Shown here: positions 6,512-7,903 of the stretch, piece by piece | Position numbering within the stretch: the stretch's first letter is position 1 | Layout: each line of letters begins with the position of its first letter | NCBI GenBank assembly: GCA_016840025.1 | Contig: JAEOTF010000323.1 | Coordinates: forward strand, 1-7,903 | Origin: Candidatus Hodarchaeota archaeon | Lineage (GTDB): Archaea > Asgardarchaeota > Heimdallarchaeia > Hodarchaeales > YT1-039 | DNA: 7,903 nucleotides | Direction of reading: 5' to 3' | Translations under genes and position numbers: made by a program | The notes under the pieces: model-generated | The model's database searches: none | What the model saw: the letters and a program-made list of their open reading frames with translations, nothing else | What the model was told of the DNA's origin: nothing

Positions 6512-7021
6512 ATGCTTCAAAAAGCTAGGATTGATTTTCAGAACAAGTATGTAAAAAATACTAGGTGTAAGTTCTTGGATTTTGACAAATTTACTAAAGA
6601 AGAATTCGACATTATTGATTATGATAGTGAGAATATAAAGAATTACCTTTTCAATCTTAAAGATGCCTTTAAGAAAACAAAAGAAACCCTTGAGAAAATA
6701 CAAGAGGAACTATATGACGAAAAAAAAGCACATGGCATTACTAGAAAAGAAATAGGAGTAATTAAAGAACAGCTTATTAGTGAGGAACGAAAAACCAGAG
6801 TTTTAGAGAGAGATTTAGAGTTAGCCAAAAGTCGGAACCAAAAGCTAAGAACGGAACTTGAAGTTCTAAAAGAGAAGAAAGAAACTTTAATACCACCTAT
6901 AGCTCCATCTGAGTTAACAAAGATTCAAAAAATGTTTGGTGATAAATGTGAAGAAGTTATTACTCTTCAGCAGGAGAATCACCAGCTAATTGAAAAATTA
7001 AAACAGTTAAAAACTGTTTGA
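6512..7021 (+). CDS. Hypothetical coiled-coil protein, 169 residues
   Basis: I recognise no family. Residues 1-45 are mixed and charged, including the acidic stretch FDIIDYDSEN. Residues about 46-125 are a long Lys/Glu-rich helix with heptad-like Leu/Ile spacing (FNLKDAFKKTKETLEKI, VLERDLELAKSRNQKL), predicted to be a coiled coil. A Pro-rich break (LIPPIAPSEL) follows, and a second short helix (LQQENHQLIEKLKQL) ends the protein. There is no signal peptide or membrane segment. The ATG at 6512 has no ribosome binding site at normal spacing; the nearest, AGGTGA (6473-6478), is 33 bases away, and an in-frame TAA lies three codons upstream, so a longer product would need a frameshift. It follows the 125-residue gene and converges on the GTPase/coiled-coil gene. 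A structural or adaptor role is inference. Confidence 0.6.
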   Translation: MLQKARIDFQNKYVKNTRCKFLDFDKFTKEEFDIIDYDSENIKNYLFNLKDAFKKTKETLEKIQEELYDEKKAHGITRKEIGVIKEQLISEERKTRVLERDLELAKSRNQKLRTELEVLKEKKETLIPPIAPSELTKIQKMFGDKCEEVITLQQENHQLIEKLKQLKTV

Positions 7022-7118
7022 ATATGGTTAAAGCACATTTTATTTAGAAATGATAATATTCGATTCCTAAAGACAAATACGTAATACAAACTCCTTCTTG
7101 TGTTATATAATCTGAATA

Positions 7119-7126
7119 TTTTTTTT
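7119..7126 (+). terminator. Oligo-T terminator for the plus-strand gene pair
   Basis: A run of eight T residues lies about 100 bases after the stop of the coiled-coil gene and just before the end of the convergent GTPase gene. It is the longest T-run between these two convergent genes and fits archaeal U-tract termination. No stable hairpin is needed or seen. Confidence 0.5.
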
Positions 7127-7142
7127 ATTCATTTTAGGTGCA

Positions 7143-7903
7143 TTAAATGTCAAATTCCTTATAAAAATCGCTTCTAGTTTTCTTTTTACCTCCACGAAGG
7201 GTACGTATGATGTTTTCGAGCTCAATTTCTCGTTTTTTCGCTTTTTTCAGCTTTTCATTAGCTTCTTCAGCAGCAGCTCGCGCTTCTTTGAATTTTGCCG
7301 TTAAATCTTCTAAACTAAGAACACTTAATCGAGACTTTTTGGTCTTTTCAAGTTCCTCTTTTAGTTTAGTAATCTTGATTTTGGATTCTCGGATAGTTTC
7401 AGTTGCAACCCTCATCCCTTCTGATAATTCTGTGATTTTCATTTGGGCAGCAGCAAGATCCTTTTCCAATTGCAATCCTTTTTCTACGGCTTCATTCCTT
7501 TCTTCTGTCATGACTGTGATTTGATCTTCCAATGTTGCTATTTGTTCAATGAATGACTTTTCTTCATTTATTTCCTCAGTAAGTAATCCTTCCGCTTCAA
7601 GGATCTTCAAAGTTAGCATAGTAAATGTATCTTTCACTTTTTCGCCTGTTTTAGCCGAAGCTTCCAAATAATTAATTTCTAGCTCTTTAGCTTTTCTCTC
7701 TCCCATATTTACAGAAATTTTACGATCTAAATCAATTTTGTTAGCAAGTAACAATGTAGGTACTTTACCACAATGTGTATTGACTTCTGTCATCCATTTG
7801 GGGAGATTATTGTAGGATTCAATGTTAGAGACATCCATTATTAGGATAATCCCTTGTACACCTTGATAATATTTTGGTCTTAAGAATTGAAAAGTATCTT
7901 GTC
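7143..7903 (-). CDS. Ras/Rab-like small GTPase with C-terminal coiled-coil extension (5' end outside window)
   Basis: The frame stays open past the ATG at 7838 to the window edge, so that ATG is internal. The extra 21 codons read QDTFQFLRPKYYQG and then VQGIILI, preceded by a partial codon ending GA that fits Gly. This is the switch II region (canonical GQE) and the Rab-like YYQG segment. Counted from the internal Met, later motifs are the G4 box ANKID (32-36) and the G5 box ASAK (60-63). The P-loop and switch I lie outside. After the last G-domain helix (to about residue 85) comes a tail of roughly 145 residues, mostly Glu/Lys/Ala-rich coiled coil (about 95-167 and 177-213), ending in GGKKKTRSDFYKEFDI. 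No Cys is near the C-terminus, so prenylation is unlikely. It should bind and hydrolyse GTP and use the coiled coil to dimerise or bind partners. Such GTPases are typical of Asgard archaea and eukaryotes. Confidence 0.88.
   Translation of the reverse strand, partial: QDTFQFLRPKYYQGVQGIILIMDVSNIESYNNLPKWMTEVNTHCGKVPTLLLANKIDLDRKISVNMGERKAKELEINYLEASAKTGEKVKDTFTMLTLKILEAEGLLTEEINEEKSFIEQIATLEDQITVMTEERNEAVEKGLQLEKDLAAAQMKITELSEGMRVATETIRESKIKITKLKEELEKTKKSRLSVLSLEDLTAKFKEARAAAEEANEKLKKAKKREIELENIIRTLRGGKKKTRSDFYKEFDI

Noticed and set aside
6482..6828. Minus-strand frames with hydrophobic or Ser-rich products
   Set aside because: They are antisense to the Lys/Glu-rich coiled-coil gene; such codons read backwards give Phe/Leu/Ser runs.
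6468..7140. Ten-base repeat ATTTTAGGTG at 6468-6477 and 7131-7140
   Set aside because: It is short and AT-rich, with no further similarity on either side; probably chance.
7207..7524. 105-codon plus-strand frame, Ser/Phe-rich
   Set aside because: It is antisense to the GTPase coiled-coil tail, which has clear family motifs on the same minus-strand frame.
7836..7838. ATG at 7838 as the start of the GTPase gene
   Set aside because: The frame continues upstream to the window edge and encodes switch II residues, so this Met is inside the G domain.

Overview
The window looks like AT-rich archaeal DNA, most likely from an Asgard archaeon. The main reason is at the right edge: a Ras/Rab-type small GTPase carrying a long C-terminal coiled coil. 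A large multidomain surface protein with repeated N-glycosylation sequons, TATA-like boxes, oligo-T stretches at 3' ends and GGAG-type ribosome binding sites agree with this. The assignment is inference; there is no rRNA or other phylogenetic marker in the window.

Left third (1-3175): an AT-rich promoter region and one 997-residue exported protein. It has an N-terminal signal or anchor helix, twelve 47-residue NHL repeats split 6+6 by a short linker (so probably two six-bladed beta-propellers), a LamG-like jelly-roll, a fibronectin type III domain and a C-terminal membrane helix with a basic tail.

Middle (3176-5956): a 386-base gap that hides a 47-residue zinc-ribbon protein on the minus strand (3327-3470). 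It is followed by a full-length glycerol kinase (glpK, plus strand) and, convergent with it, an alpha/beta hydrolase (minus strand). The hydrolase and the gene at 6091 diverge from a short region holding 10-base-spaced direct repeats and a palindrome.

Right third (5957-7903): two plus-strand genes of unknown function, one a TTG-started 125-residue protein and the next a mostly coiled-coil 169-residue protein. These converge on the minus-strand GTPase/coiled-coil gene, whose 5' end lies outside the window.

The genes do not form one obvious pathway. GlpK makes sn-glycerol 3-phosphate for catabolism or lipid synthesis. The NHL/LamG/FnIII protein probably acts at the cell surface. The GTPase and its coiled-coil neighbour are candidates for an endogenous cytoskeleton- or membrane-related module, which is the most interesting lead here.
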